A stretch of DNA of 64,000 nt from NCBI GenBank assembly GCA_020747015.1, contig JAGTJM010000002.1, forward strand, positions 744,001 to 808,000. Direction: 5' to 3'. Below are positions 11,434 to 23,836 of the stretch, piece after piece (the stretch's first letter is position 1; each line of letters starts with the position of its first letter). The DNA comes from Pyrenochaeta sp. MPI-SDFR-AT-0127. Taxonomy: Eukaryota > Ascomycota > Dothideomycetes > Pleosporales > Cucurbitariaceae. The position numbers were made by a program, and so were the translations under genes. Below the pieces are notes generated by a model. The model made no database searches, was not told the origin of the DNA, and saw nothing but the letters and a program-made list of their open reading frames with translations.

Positions 11434-14400
11434 TCAACCTCTAGCCAACTTTTCCAGTTTGCTACGGATACCGTCGGAGAACCTGGTTGCGACGCCCTCG
11501 TCTATAACGTCGATACAATGTGAAAGGACAGCAAAGCCGTTGTCTAACGGCACAGGTGTTCCATCCCGTTTGGTGAGAGTTGGGATGCCCTCTCTACGGG
11601 AAAGATACCTGAGAATCGTTTGATGGTCTGCTGGTAGACGATCGATGGAGAATGCAGCATTGGGTGGCTGAAATGCCCCTTGCTGGCTGCGGCTCATGGA
11701 ATCATTATGAGTTAGTGAATCAACCCAGATGACGAGTGCGGAACGATAGACCGCAGCCGGCCACCACGGTGGACGAATGCCTCGTGGCATTTCTCTGACT
11801 AGACGCAGGACCTGGCCAGCGTGGGTCATGGCCTCCTGCACGTCCGAAAGGCACTTTTTGTGCATCCAGAGCATCTGCTGATACGAACCATCGACACCCT
11901 CTCGTCGCGCAAGTCGCTCAATCTCAGGGAAATTGGTGACGGCGTTCATGCTGATGAGATGGAACATAACAAGGTTGGCCTGCATCATGGGGCAGATGGG
12001 GTTGGACTTCATATATCGCTGCGCCAGATCGAACCAACGCCCCAACAACGCCTGCACTTCTTCAAGACGTACACGAGTTGATGCTGCGGTAAGCGCCCTA
12101 TTTCTGGAGCGCGAAGCCACGCTATCAGAGAAACAGCTGAGGAGCTGGCAGTACTGGGATACCAGCGTCTGTAGGGGATGAAGCAGCAATCGCAAGTGCA
12201 TAGGTGTGAGGTGTATTTCCTGGGTATCCTGGATGACAATTTCGTCGTCAAGAAAGTGGCGGAAGAGGTCTCTTAGACTTGATGGTCGAGCTCCTGATCC
12301 TACCGAGGAAAAGTCGTTGGAAAAGTCATGTACCTGATTGAACATATCAGACCACGTTGATGCTGTAGGAGCCTGCCATAGAGCGTCAGAATCGGGCATG
12401 GGAGCTCCAAATTCCGTCACCGAGAAGAGTGGTGCTGTATCATGGAACAGGGACAGATCCTGGTCGACCATAACCCAAGAGTAGATGAGGCTGCAAACCA
12501 AAGTTAGTAAGTGTGATTCACGTGATCGTAGATTATCCGAGGTCTCCAGCACTTACCGACTTCGGCTCTCCTGTAGAATCCAGTCCCGCCACAACGCTTC
12601 TGTCGTGGTGTTACCATTCATATGGGGGTTTGTTACAGACCGTGGCTCCAAGATTCCCGAATGTCGTAGCATCGCGAAATACATACCCCTCTGGCCCATG
12701 GCGATGTCCATTTGCCACTTATCGCCACTCCATGCCGCCTGGACAGTGAAGAGGAGAGCAGCTCGCAGGACAATGGGATCGCCAGCCATGATGATATTCT
12801 TTTCAATGAGGTCGAAGAGCGAAATGCGGCACGCTTCGGTGAACCCTCCTGTCAAGAATCTAGCCTCTATCGACGGAATGGTCATGGCACCTTGTGCGAT
12901 CATCATAAGGATCAACAAACTCGATGCTTTGTCGTTGTAATTCTGCATCAGCTCGTTGGGGTCCAAAACGCCGCGAGAAGATGTTGGATAATAGCGTTCG
13001 AAAGAGTTGGCATACGATTTTAGGAAATACTCCAGAACGCGAGCTGGAGGGAGAAGAACGAAGTTTGAAGCGGACGTAATTGAGCCTGGAGACTCGCCAC
13101 TACTTGAAGAACTGCTCATTCCGTCTTTGTGAATGTCCAGAGCCTTGTGCAGAAAGCTTTGTGTGATAGCGAGGAGCTTGTCTCGCGTAGATTCGAGGAA
13201 CTGGGCCACTCCTACTTGGCCACCCTGCTGAAAATCGGATTCATCCCACGAAGGTGACCATTTGCTCCAGCCCTCGTGGTTCTTTAAACTCAGTTCTAGC
13301 CGCTCGAGATTCAGTCGTGCAGTGCGAGGACATGAACTTGAGGGAATCGATGGTGTGCAGCGGAAAACAGTCCAACCGTCCTGAGCTGCGATAATGGCAC
13401 CCAGGTCCGGTATTCCAGCATCAGCTATGGAAGAGTGACGAGCGGGGTAGAACATCGATGCTGAGCTTCCGATTTGAAGATCTGAGAATGATTCGTCCAT
13501 GCGAGGAGTCTGGATAGGTGTTTGCACTGGTCCATATGCTTGCGATGGGGACATCTCGGGAATCATTCCAAGAATACCATCAGGCGGAGGCCCCATACCC
13601 ATATCCATGCTCATCGACATCATCAACGAGGGATCTATCCGCATAGGGTCAAACTCTGAGCCCATAGCCATAGGGTTCCAAGGATCAATCATGAACTGAG
13701 GACTTTCATTCTCAGAAGGATCACGCGCTGTCCTTACGAAATCGTCATATCCTGACATGGGTGTCGACGACACGAAGGCGCTATTGCTAGTGACCGGTGT
13801 GGGCAGTGGCGACAGGAGACTAGGCGCCTGTGGTAGCGTGTTGATCGGAGACTGGTCGAAAAAGGGCGGCGTGTTCGAGAGAGGAATGGGGACTGTTTTG
13901 TCCTCGGGAGTTGAATATGAGAGAGGCTGAACGGGTTGTGAGATTGATGGGTTTCGCGAATGCGTGACTGATGGCGACTGTGACTGTCTCTGTGATGGGG
14001 ACAGGCTGTTGCTAAGCTGTTGAGGTTGCTGCATCTGCTGGGGTGACGGTTGACCGTTTGTCTGCAGTAATTGCAGTCCCTGAGAAGGTGAGGTGTTGCC
14101 TGAAGTGTTCTGAGGCTCTGTGCTGCTACCATTCTCACTCGAGCTTCCACTTTCAGCCGCTCCCTCTGATGGACCACCGATTCTCTGCACACCCTTCGAC
14201 GCTCTCCGAGTTGGGCGCAGAGTACATTTCAGGTTTCTCTGTGCACATCTACTACATGGAAACTTTTTGTCACACTTCGTCTTGGTCTTTGCGCAATTGC
14301 TGCAGGCAATCGGTGTGCGCCCAGCTGACTTGGGTATTATGCCCTGAGGTGGGAGGCCCTCTTCATTGTTCTGGTTGCGACCATGTACAGTGTAGTGTCG

Positions 14401-14719
14401 TTGGAGAAGGTCCCTGGAACGATGTCAGCCTACGGTATCTACGAACGAACGCAAACCATTGGAATTACGCTCCTTAGGAAGAGAAGGAACCGATGCACGC
14501 ACCTTCGAGCGAAGCTCATATGACAAGTGAAGCATTTGAATGGCTTTACGTTTGTGTCTGATCGTCATGAGTGGTCAGCGTGGACGTTCCAAGAGTATGG
14601 GCTGCAAAGGCATTTACTGTCAATCAACATGGGAAACGGGTGAACTCACGAGTAAGAATGTGTCTTTCCAGATGTTCGTCTCTGGTGAAAGACTGACCGC
14701 AATAGGTACAGAATACCAT
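11434..14719 (-). CDS. CMR1: melanin-cluster transcription factor, two C2H2 fingers plus Zn2Cys6
   Basis: Four exons: 14650-14719, 14503-14557, 12557-14413 and 11434-12490 (1012 aa). Finger 1 uses Cys4, Cys7, His20 and His24; finger 2 uses Cys32, Cys35, His48 and His52; the Zn2Cys6 cluster uses Cys79, 82, 89, 95, 98 and 105 with C-x2-C-x6-C-x5-C-x2-C-x6-C spacing. This rare combination is characteristic of Cmr1 of Cochliobolus and Pig1 of Magnaporthe, nuclear activators of melanin genes. A long Gln/Ser/Pro-rich segment (about residues 110-350) follows, then a helical region resembling the fungal transcription-factor middle homology domain. Introns 1 and 2 interrupt finger codons, and intron 3 contains TACTAAC. 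The gene is divergent from PKS1, 12 kb away. Its target genes here are inferred from family knowledge. Confidence 0.93.
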
Positions 14720-16500
14720 GTTGAAGTATAGTACCAGCGAGGATCAATGGAGAAGGATGGCTGGAAAATCGGTCAAGGTTACAGCACAAGACAATTGAAT
14801 GTATAGCTTCCTGGGGGGGTGTCTTGGGTGTCGCAGGGGAGGCAGGAACTAGGATGAGTGGGATGAAGAAGTTGGTGTCCTAATCCTTCAGCTGGAAGAC
14901 GATCTTGCCAGCATGAAGGCGGGGAAGTGAGGGTCGAATGATTGTAGTGGCGGCCGGAGAGGCAGACAGGCGGGGAGGTGTTGGGTGTGGCTGCAGGGAG
15001 CGGCGGATGTGCTTGACCAAAGATAGCGGAGGAAAAAAAGGTTATAAGGTGTCAATGTTTGGTACCGTCGAGCTATGGGCCTAGTTGTTTTCTAAACTAG
15101 GGCGGCTAGGGATACCAACATGGGGCTAATGGGTGGGAATAGCGGATGTCAGGTAAAACCCAAGACGTGGGCTGTAAAAACGTCAGACGGAAAGACGTGT
15201 GTCCAGGGACGATAAAGCAGCTGACTGCAGGCTGTCCACCGGCAGTGCAATGGGGAGAAACAAAGGCAATCAAGAGCAGGCCCAGGAATAGGTATGCTGT
15301 CCAGCAGGCCGGGGCAGCTGGCGAAGAGCAAAAGTAATTCAGAGCAGACGGAGGATGGGCCGCACAGAGAAATTGGCGCGGGCAGGAGCGTCTCCAGGTG
15401 GACTGCGTATGTCGAGGCGTCTGAGACGAGCGGGCGTGGGTTTGGCCTGGGTGCCAGTCCCAACACGGAGCGTTGATTATGCATCTGAGCGACGATGAAT
15501 TCATCAATTGACGAGGGAGCCAGCTTGCACCAGCGCGACGAGCTAGTGCCTCGCAGTTACATGCAGCGCGCCAGGCTGCTGGGTGGGTCAGGGCTCAACC
15601 CGGCTAGCCCGTGGAGCTGCTTTGGGCGACAAGGGGACGCTGCACGGCGCCCATGATAAGACTCAGCGTCGGCATGGATACATCTTGGAGATCTGCACCA
15701 CAGGCTAGGATGGGGGTGCGTGGAAAAGGTTCGTACTGAGACGGGGGGACGAGCGCCCGGGCCCGCGTCAGCCACCAAATGCGAACCGAGCCCAAGCGCA
15801 TCCACGCCCTGGAAAAAAGACAGCACGCCAGCCGGACAGCCGTAATGTATTTCACAATACGGCAACATTACTGTCATACTCTCGACGATCTGCATCCGGC
15901 ACGCCGTCGAATTAGCAGACGCGGGCGCTTCGAGTCCGGCAGTAAGGTTTACGATCCTGAGCGTGTACCAACGCTCCCCCAGCCTTGACCGCCAGCGGTG
16001 AGCACCCCGCTGGTGATTGCGGTCGATACGAGTCTGAATTTCGCAGCTTCACGCTTCGGCAGGCAGTGATGCGCGCGACACGAGATGGCTCCTTCGTAGT
16101 GTCAGCAACACGCAGGCTGAGTCGTGGGTGACGAGCTGCCGCGAGAGACTGGAGCAAACGAGGCCCTTCCTCGCCGGTTTCAGAGAGGAATACGGTTCTT
16201 TGCACAGCTCCTCGACGTGGCCATCGGATCGAGCGACCTTGACACACCATTGCAGCCCCAGGACAGCGCCATAACCGGCCCTGTGGTGTCCCCTCGCTAT
16301 ATTCAATCTCCACGCCGTCGTCGACCACGACCAGCAGTCGTATCAAATGCCGGCCGAGGATGCCCATAATACGATTCTATACTCAATACATCACTCCTTT
16401 GGCGTCATTTCCCGTATCTTGACAAGCCAATTCCTCGACATGTGTTTCGAACGGTGAGCCTGCGTCACTGGCGCACGCCATCTAATATTAGACAGAGAAC
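14720..16500. promoter_or_regulatory. GC-rich upstream region of CMR1
   Basis: This stretch is visibly richer in G+C than 19-24 kb and holds no supported gene; frames on both strands are open by composition. The 14,900-15,000 part is C-rich on the CMR1 coding strand. It contains a nested hairpin at 15987-16024 and, at 16466-16485, adjacent CACTGGCGCA and GCCATCTAA elements that recur upstream of PKS1. A 12-bp palindrome TCTAATATTAGA lies at 16481-16492. Confidence 0.4.
15987..16024. repeat. nested hairpin
   Basis: CCAGCGG (15992-15998) pairs with CCGCTGG (16007-16013) around an 8-nt loop. GACCG (15987-15991) pairs with CGGTC (16020-16024) outside it, leaving a 6-nt bulge on one side. The fold is possible as RNA or as a cruciform; whether it is transcribed is unknown. 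Confidence 0.45.
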
Positions 16501-19500
16501 TGATCGGCGCCGGTCAAGCTTTGTTGGCGTTGCTAGCAGTGTTTTAGCGCGACACGGCGCAGCCACAGTCACGTGATCGATATGCCCGCACTGTCACGTG
16601 GGTAGCTTCTATCCATGACCACATTCTCCTGCACAGGGGATGCAGGGCAGCCACAATGATGTACATTGAGGCCGCTCCAGAGAGAGATCATGGCCTGTAC
16701 TCAGTCCGAATGGGCGGAATGCAATCTTGCTTCTCCGCAGATTTGCCGTGAAGCACTTTGCAACACTGGGTCATGATCGGATGATCACTGGCCCGTCGTT
16801 TCCGGCTGCATTCTTGCGTCTGTCACAGCCCTCGAGAACACCGTGGGAGCTGACCTGACACCCAAACAGAGTGCAGGCCAGCAATGCTTGTAACTACTAG
16901 CCGTTGCGAAAGCTCGAGGCTAAATGTGGCATTTCAATTCCTTCAGCGTACATTCTGTAGAGTCCACGGCAGCTATCTATGTCTTCCATGGCCCAAACGA
17001 AATTTGAAGCACTCCGCAATGCCCAGCACGCCTCCAAGCACGCACCCCGCTGGTCGCACAACAATGGCTACCTGAGGATGTGACATGTGGAAGATCCGCA
17101 TGTCTGTCAGCGAAACGAAGGATGTGAACCCAATTGGAAGCCTGCAAGTGTCGAGCTTGTCCAGGTAACGAACCGAATCTGGGAACCCCATGCTCTCGGA
17201 AGTAGCCCTAGAAGCCGATCATTTACGGAAACGGGTGCACTGAGCCAGGGTTCCGCCCAACAGGGTTCAAGAACACGATATGCCCTTCCGTTTCTGCCCT
17301 AAGGCCTGCGCCACGAACCCATGACAAAACGTAAGATCTGGAGTGAGCAGGTAACTTTACTAACCGCTACTCACATGGCGACAACATCTGGAACACTAGA
17401 ATACCGGAAATGGGTATCGTACCATAGCAGTTTCTGGAAACACGCTGTTGGCGTTGAAACAAAGTTTTCCACACTTTCAATTTTGGCAATCGGCCGCCGG
17501 ATGAATTTCGCGAATCGCCAAACCCCCCCCCGCGGGGCCGTCGTCGCTTGTGGCTATCGTTTCATGTTCCTGGCGCTTGACTCGACTGACGTCCGCTGCT
17601 TCAAATTGCTCACACGGGAATAGCATTACAAAAGCCATGGTGCAAATTGCATGCACATCCTCACTTCTCCTTATCTGGTGCTGCTCTCAGGGACAAAATG
17701 GCTGCTTCAATGACGCGGCCCGCGACGCGAAGAGCCAGATTAATCCCAATCAAGAACACGAGAGTCGCTCCTGTGTGCGATTGTAATCTATGGGCTGAAG
17801 CAAGCCAGACTAATCGCTCCTGGGCACCCAAAGATATTCACATTATCCCGTGAATTTCGGCGAGCCAGCGTGTTATGTCCCACATTTTGATGTCTCTCCA
17901 ACCTCATCGACCAAGCTCTTAGAAGCTGGCCTTCTAGTTGATGTCACTTACATTTCAAGTCGCTTGTATGGACGGCCGCAATGCCACGCTCCGTCCCCGC
18001 ATGCGTGGTGACGTCGAAAATGGAAGCCACGGCCTTGGTGACGGTCGGCGATGTTGTAGAGGGCTGAATGGCACACCAGGACAAATGGTTCCTCCGCGTC
18101 AGCCAGAAGCCGTACCCGCCAGGAGCAGGGTTGATTTTCTGCGCAACTTTGTGCCCTGCATCAAGCTGGGGCTGTAGATTCACCAGCTTTTTTTTGTATT
18201 TTGACATCTCGGATCCGGTCCTCTATTTATTCATTTATTCGCCAACTGCACACGCAGTCAGGAGAACGATGTAGTCACAGCATGATGGCAAAGACTGCTT
18301 GGTGAGATCTGCGTGGAGACTGTTTCGGTGGGCTGATGTTGAGAGGCGGCTAGAGCCTTGGACGCCAGCTTCATCAATTGGTTATGTATTGCTGGGGGCC
18401 TGTCATCCACACATCATTCTGAGCGTAGCCAGATGCTGTCGAGCAGTTCGATCGCGCCTCTCACGTTTCCGCTCCTAGTTTTCCTCCGAGATGCTCGCGA
18501 TCGTCATGACAAAGAACGAAACTTAAATCTCCGCAGCATGCTATTGGGCGGAGCGGAAGCGGAAAGTGTCGTTTTGGCCGCCGAGAGATCCCGCTGCGGA
18601 GAAATGGATGCAAGCTTGTTAGTAAGACATTGCATGAAATCAACCTTGGCCTGCATCTGCATCTCACGATACTCGGTTCCCCTCCGGCTACGCTGCTGCT
18701 GACTCGATTTAGTGAGTTGTCAGTTGTCCTCACCGATGGGGCTTTGGCACGATAAGAGCAAGAAGGCTGCGGCGAGGTAGTTTCACACGAAGGTGATGAC
18801 AGCGTCTTCTAGATACCTCTTGCAGCGTCCTGTTTTGACGATCATGCAGGGCTAATGTATTGCTGTATTGGTGGCTGATTCTCCAAGGCTGAGCGGAGTG
18901 ACACACATCCAACTGGGTGTAGCGTGCTCAACGTTGCGCCTCTCACCTGCCCTCAGTCCACTGATCTGCATCATCATCTATCCGAAACGGCAGAAAGACG
19001 GGAAAAAGTTCAAGTAAGGCAGCGGAATGCTCCTCTCCTGGAATGCGATGAACAAAGGAATTAGCCTGCTGGCAGAAGGCGAGTTCGGAAATATCTCTCG
19101 CGCAGCGCACACGGATTACACATCTGCCACGCATCTGCCGCCCAGATTGGAAGAGTGTTACTTTGGATGTATGCACATATCGCCACATATCCTGGCTATG
19201 GTAGGATTGCCCGCGTGTAAAATATGTACCACAGTACCAGGTTTCCCTCGTGAGAAACCCTAGATGATGACTACATGCAGCCGAATGAACTCCACCAGTC
19301 TTGCCACTTCCCCACGACACATGATCTTGGCCAGAAAAGAACACACAATTCGCAAACAGCTTCCTTGAGGAGATCGCCCAGTGCGCTACAGGCCGCTGCG
19401 GGTTCTACTCTGCTACCAAGTTTCCCAATAACCCAGATCTCATATCATCATGCATGTCTAAGTGTAATCTCTGCGTTCTTATCGGCCTAAATTGGATAAT

Positions 19501-22500
19501 GGCCGCTGGGCTCCGCAACATGCATCACCTACACCAAAGAATAAAATTTGGTAAAATACCTTTCACATGTACATCAGCTTATGGCCTTGACTGTGTAACT
19601 TAAGCGCTATTCAGTCGGCCTGATTCTATTCTACTATCAAGGGAATCTGAGAGGGCAAGAAAGCACCCGTTCTTAGGCGACCGCTTATGCCCATGACAGC
19701 GGATACTTCGCTAAGATGTGGCGCTCTGGGCATCATCCAGGCCCATTACAGGGCATCGACTGGGGTATGTCAGCGGTCCATGAAAACATCCACCTACAGG
19801 ATCAAAGACCTCAACATATCAGCTACTGCGCCTTATCCATGAAGCGCGCAACCTATACGAAGAAGCTTTGGAGCCAAAAACAGAAGCGTGGGGAATACTC
19901 TGACCGGTGCTGAGGGCTTCGACACGGCATGGCCTTTCGTGGAAAATCATCTTACAGCCGCATAGCCATTGATGACAAGGCAGGTCGTGCCGCTGCACCT
20001 GCGAGGAACAGCCTGCAAGATCTATATCACATCATCATCGGTTTAGCTTATTCTTCAATCCTGCCATTCAGCGCCTTGGTGTCCAAAGTAGTTCAGTTTG
20101 TGCAAAGTAGACTTGACAAGTATAAGCGGTTGCTATCTTGGGTCGACTTATGGAGCTAGTATATGAGCTGCGCCTTTGTGGTTACAGCCATTAATGTCTT
20201 AGTCTGGGAGTCATCTCGTCGGCAAGGGCAAGACCACTACAGCGGAAGCGAAAGGCTCGTCTTACGGTCTCAACTTCATACATCATGTCTTTGTGGGGAG
20301 TACACCAGAAGGTCTCGCCGCCTCGGCACTCGCTACTACCAGTAGCGCAATCTACGGTTGTAATATATTCCTTCGTGTTGCCTTGTTGAGCTTACTATTC
20401 AGACCGTAACGGCTATGAGTATATTACCAGATACGCTCCATTTTCGGATCTAGATGTGCAAATTCACACGGTACGCGGAGCTAGGAGCTATGTACACGGA
20501 TTCAAAGTGCTCTAGATCTAAACCTTGCCAATTTGCTCAAATCGATTATGCAGTGCAAGGGACGACATGCAGAGCGGCAAATGCAGGATGCGAACGCTCT
20601 GTAGCGAGTAGCACACATCCTTGTTCGATTTCGACATCTTAAATATCCAGTCGTCATTGAAGTAGTACAAACATGTTCCTTCAAATAAAAGTAACCAGTC
20701 GTTAAGCCAAGCAGGTACTCCCGTGCTTCGGTATATTGAGCCGCTAGCCGCCTGATTAACCATTACCGTACAGTCGACTCCCGACGTTCCCGCTCCCGTT
20801 GGCGGACAAGCCTCTCGACCGGAGTGTACAACATGGCCACTGGGCAGGCAAGGCCAAGCATGGATACAATGTCCTACGGATTCCGCATAGTTTAGCCATG
20901 GGGCCACGCATCGCCAGTTGCATGGGCAGATAAAAAAAAACCCTGCATATCGCCCGTGAAAATCGAAGAGGACACGACACTCCGGCAAAGCCGGTGATGG
21001 TGATAAGCCACCCTCAAAAACTTGATAGTGCGCTCGTGCAACTACTTGAAGCAGTGTAACCAGCTAGATTATGCACCACGAGGATCGAGTGCATAGACTG
21101 AACGTGTTTTTGTGCCCTGCGCGTGGCTCGGGGGTGCACAAAGTGTTCACATGTCTCAGACCCTGGGACACTCTGATCCCAAGTAGGAGGTTTGAAGCGC
21201 AATTTTGGGTTTTGAGTGAGTACAAAGGGTCGTTATACAAGATCGTGTGGGTCAAGACTGTTGTATGCAAGGTCGCCACAGTACGATAATTTTTAGGTAC
21301 GTGCCGAAATGTTCGCTGATTGCAATAGGAAAGTTGCGGTGCTACGAATATGGTCACGTCTCCTTCTTCGTATTTAGCGAAGCGGCGGTGTATGTGCTTC
21401 GTTGTCGTCACCATACCCAGGCCGACGAGAACGCTGTGCTCGACATTACTCGGGATGGTCTTCCACCAGTCGCTTGCCTTCTTGGATGAGCGCAATGTCA
21501 ACTGCACGAAAACGGATGTGTTTGCATATGAGTCTAGATGCGAAAAGCCCTCCATACCAAAGCTGAATATGCGCGACCCACTCCATGTACCCTCCCAGAT
21601 GCTGAACGTGGCATTACACGATAGATACTGGACAGCAAGTTTGGCTGTCAGAAGTAGCTTTCTGGAGCTGCGATCGGGCTCTACCGACGGAGTGGTCGAG
21701 GATAGGACAGTACAGATGGCTCCAATCGCTTCGTGAGAGACAAGGTGGCGTATTGACATGCTGGGCATTTCCCTGGACTTGGAATTCCAAAACAAAGGTC
21801 TTTGGAAAATATGTGTAACAGTACATCTCAGGGTGGAGCATTTCGAATGCGTCATTTCATTTCCCGCTCATTTCCGAACAATCTTGACGAATTGACAAAA
21901 ACTATTTGCGAGTTGCAATAGATTCGTCATGAGTTGTGCAGTCGCCGAGATCTTCTGATCGATACTGATCGTGCTTGTTATTATAGCAAACGAGGTTGAG
22001 AGATGCGGCACTGGCCCACATTTGGCGCTTCCTTTTGCGGAGTCGCTCCCGCTTCCCAGCCTATGAGCTTGTTCTTTTTTCGATGGTTTCGGTACTGCGT
22101 GCCGGATTGACATATGCATGACACCAACCCGCTCAACTTGACCCAAGTCTTCGTTTGCAAGAAGTACATCAATGGCGTCATGAACTTTAAACCGCTGGGA
22201 TCCCTGACGCAAAGGTCAGTCTGTCACGGTAGACCGTACGTAGGCTCGGTTGAGCTAGCTGTTCTCCTTTCGCAACGCTAATCATCTATTGTAGGTTTAG
22301 CAATCTCTCCCAACAGTGGGCCTTCTCGAACCCCCAAAGGATCCAGAAATAGACTTCTTCGCGGGTATCTAATGCCGTGAAGATGAGAAGCTGTGATAAT
22401 TTTCTGGTAGCGAGGGATGCCTAAGTCGAGTTGGACGCCGAAAATAACCTGAAACGAAACGGTCAACACGCGTGGGCCTCAGGAGTTATGGTGGTTATAC

Positions 22501-23417
22501 TCAAACACTCGCCTTGTGTAGGTTAGCACTACCATGGATAGTGGCGTTGCGATACTTCAACATCAAGCGACGGTTCGGCACGAACTACACTAGTGCCTTC
22601 TCTCCTTGCCAAGACGTCGTTTCACCATCCACGCGAGATCGAGCGAGTCAAGGGCAAAATATCAGCTGCTGCTATATTTCGATTGTATGCCAAGGCGCAA
22701 AAGTGTTGCTAGGAGCGTTATCCTGATGTCATGAGCTATGTTAAGGTGCATAGGAGAGTCCTCGCCACCACGTCGAAATCTTCGCACCCAAAGCGCTGTA
22801 TTCTCATGGTGTTACCGTGTGTGAGGAGGCCTGGACCTGAGTATGGCTAATATTTGGTATGAACTGATTGGAGCTATTCTTGGCAATTGCACGATGTCGA
22901 CATTGCTTCGTCGACATGGAAGAGAAGATCACCGAAATCATGTTGAACGTCGCAAGCTGCTGTGGCTGATCATACATGTCGTCGAGCTTGCATAGTGTCA
23001 CGAACTCGGTGGAAGATCACCGTCATTCATTGCTCTCACATCATCATTCCCCATTGTTGTATTGTGTAGATTGTGGGTCTTCGTAGGGGACCAACTAGGC
23101 AGACATATCACAACTAAGTTAAGCTTGAAGTTGTCTTGCGAAAGAGTCCGTCCAACACTTGATAGTAGGAATAATGATAGAGTAGGGAGATCTTCAAATC
23201 CATGTCAGTAAAATTATCTAATTATGCTATTCCATAGCAAAGATACTGGATTTGCAATGCCGACAAATTACCCCCACCTAATCTCCGCCCCCAAATAACC
23301 AACATCATTGATATCGCTAGATCATTCAACAGATATCTTGACTAGCAAACGCCTGGTCTGTTCTTGATCCTCAATCCTCCGGAGTTCGCGATCACTTTTT
23401 TGATCGTACTCAAGTGG
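16501..23417. other. long intergenic region, no convincing gene
   Basis: About 6.9 kb without a supported gene. Two CACGTG cores lie at 16570-16575 and 16595-16600, and a run of nine C followed by GCGGGG lies near 17523-17537. Open frames are mostly under 120 codons; the only long one starting with ATG is at 21064-21855 on the minus strand and is listed at low confidence. No retroelement motif was recognised in the translations, and no strong AT-rich repeat-induced mutation signature is visible by eye. Confidence 0.45.
21064..21855 (-). CDS. doubtful single-exon hypothetical protein
   Basis: This is a 263-codon frame starting with ATG at 21855 and ending TAG at 21064-21066, the longest ATG-started open frame between CMR1 and PKS1. 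The translation is rich in Ser, Thr, Cys and His and shows no domain, signal peptide or membrane segment I recognise. A 128-codon frame is open on the other strand, which weakens the case. It could be an orphan gene, a decayed gene or chance. Confidence 0.15.
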   Translation of the reverse strand: MTHSKCSTLRCTVTHIFQRPLFWNSKSREMPSMSIRHLVSHEAIGAICTVLSSTTPSVEPDRSSRKLLLTAKLAVQYLSCNATFSIWEGTWSGSRIFSFGMEGFSHLDSYANTSVFVQLTLRSSKKASDWWKTIPSNVEHSVLVGLGMVTTTKHIHRRFAKYEEGDVTIFVAPQLSYCNQRTFRHVPKNYRTVATLHTTVLTHTILYNDPLYSLKTQNCASNLLLGIRVSQGLRHVNTLCTPEPRAGHKNTFSLCTRSSWCII

Positions 23418-23836
23418 ATGGATAAAGAAGCCACCCTACAAGAGCAGGGACAACTGCAAGATAGCGGGCCTTCCGCACCGAGACTCGTCCCGGTAAGCGC
23501 CTCATGCAAATATGACCATCATTGACAGGGCAGTTAGTAGGGGAAATGATTCACCCTAAGCAGACCGTATACGAAGTTCAGTGGGGGAAGTCTATTCACC
23601 ACGAGTGCGCTGTGCATTCCATCTGTATGCGTGAATGCATCATGTATCCAAATAGCAGGCCCTACATTTCCTTGATATATTACCGGTACATTCGCAAGTG
23701 CTACCTAGCATTAGACAGATTCGGGGGGAAATGTGAGACCCTCCCTACAGCGCTCCCCATGGAGCTTGAGCTATGTACATGTGTATACATCCGTGAATGT
23801 GTTTACAGATGCAGTGCTAGCCATTTCGGGGATTGA
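23418..23836 (+). CDS. candidate small cysteine-rich two-exon gene
   Basis: An ATG at 23418 opens a 25-codon exon (23418-23492) rich in Glu and Gln. It is followed by a good donor GTAAGC and a possible acceptor GGGCAG, then a second exon 23534-23836 in phase, giving 125 aa. The second exon encodes about ten cysteines, clustered as two C-x3-C-like groups, but no named finger type fits. The intron would be 41 nt, at the short limit. A nearer AG at 23527-23528 would give an immediate stop. It might be an orphan gene or a decayed fragment. Confidence 0.2.

Noticed and set aside
15106..16369. Several 80-150 codon frames on both strands
   Set aside because: They coincide with a GC-rich stretch where stop codons are scarce in all frames; none has recognisable features.
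21868..22212. 114-codon minus-strand frame next to the doubtful ORF at 21064-21855
   Set aside because: It was considered as an upstream exon, but it ends in a stop and no donor/acceptor pair joining the two in phase was found.
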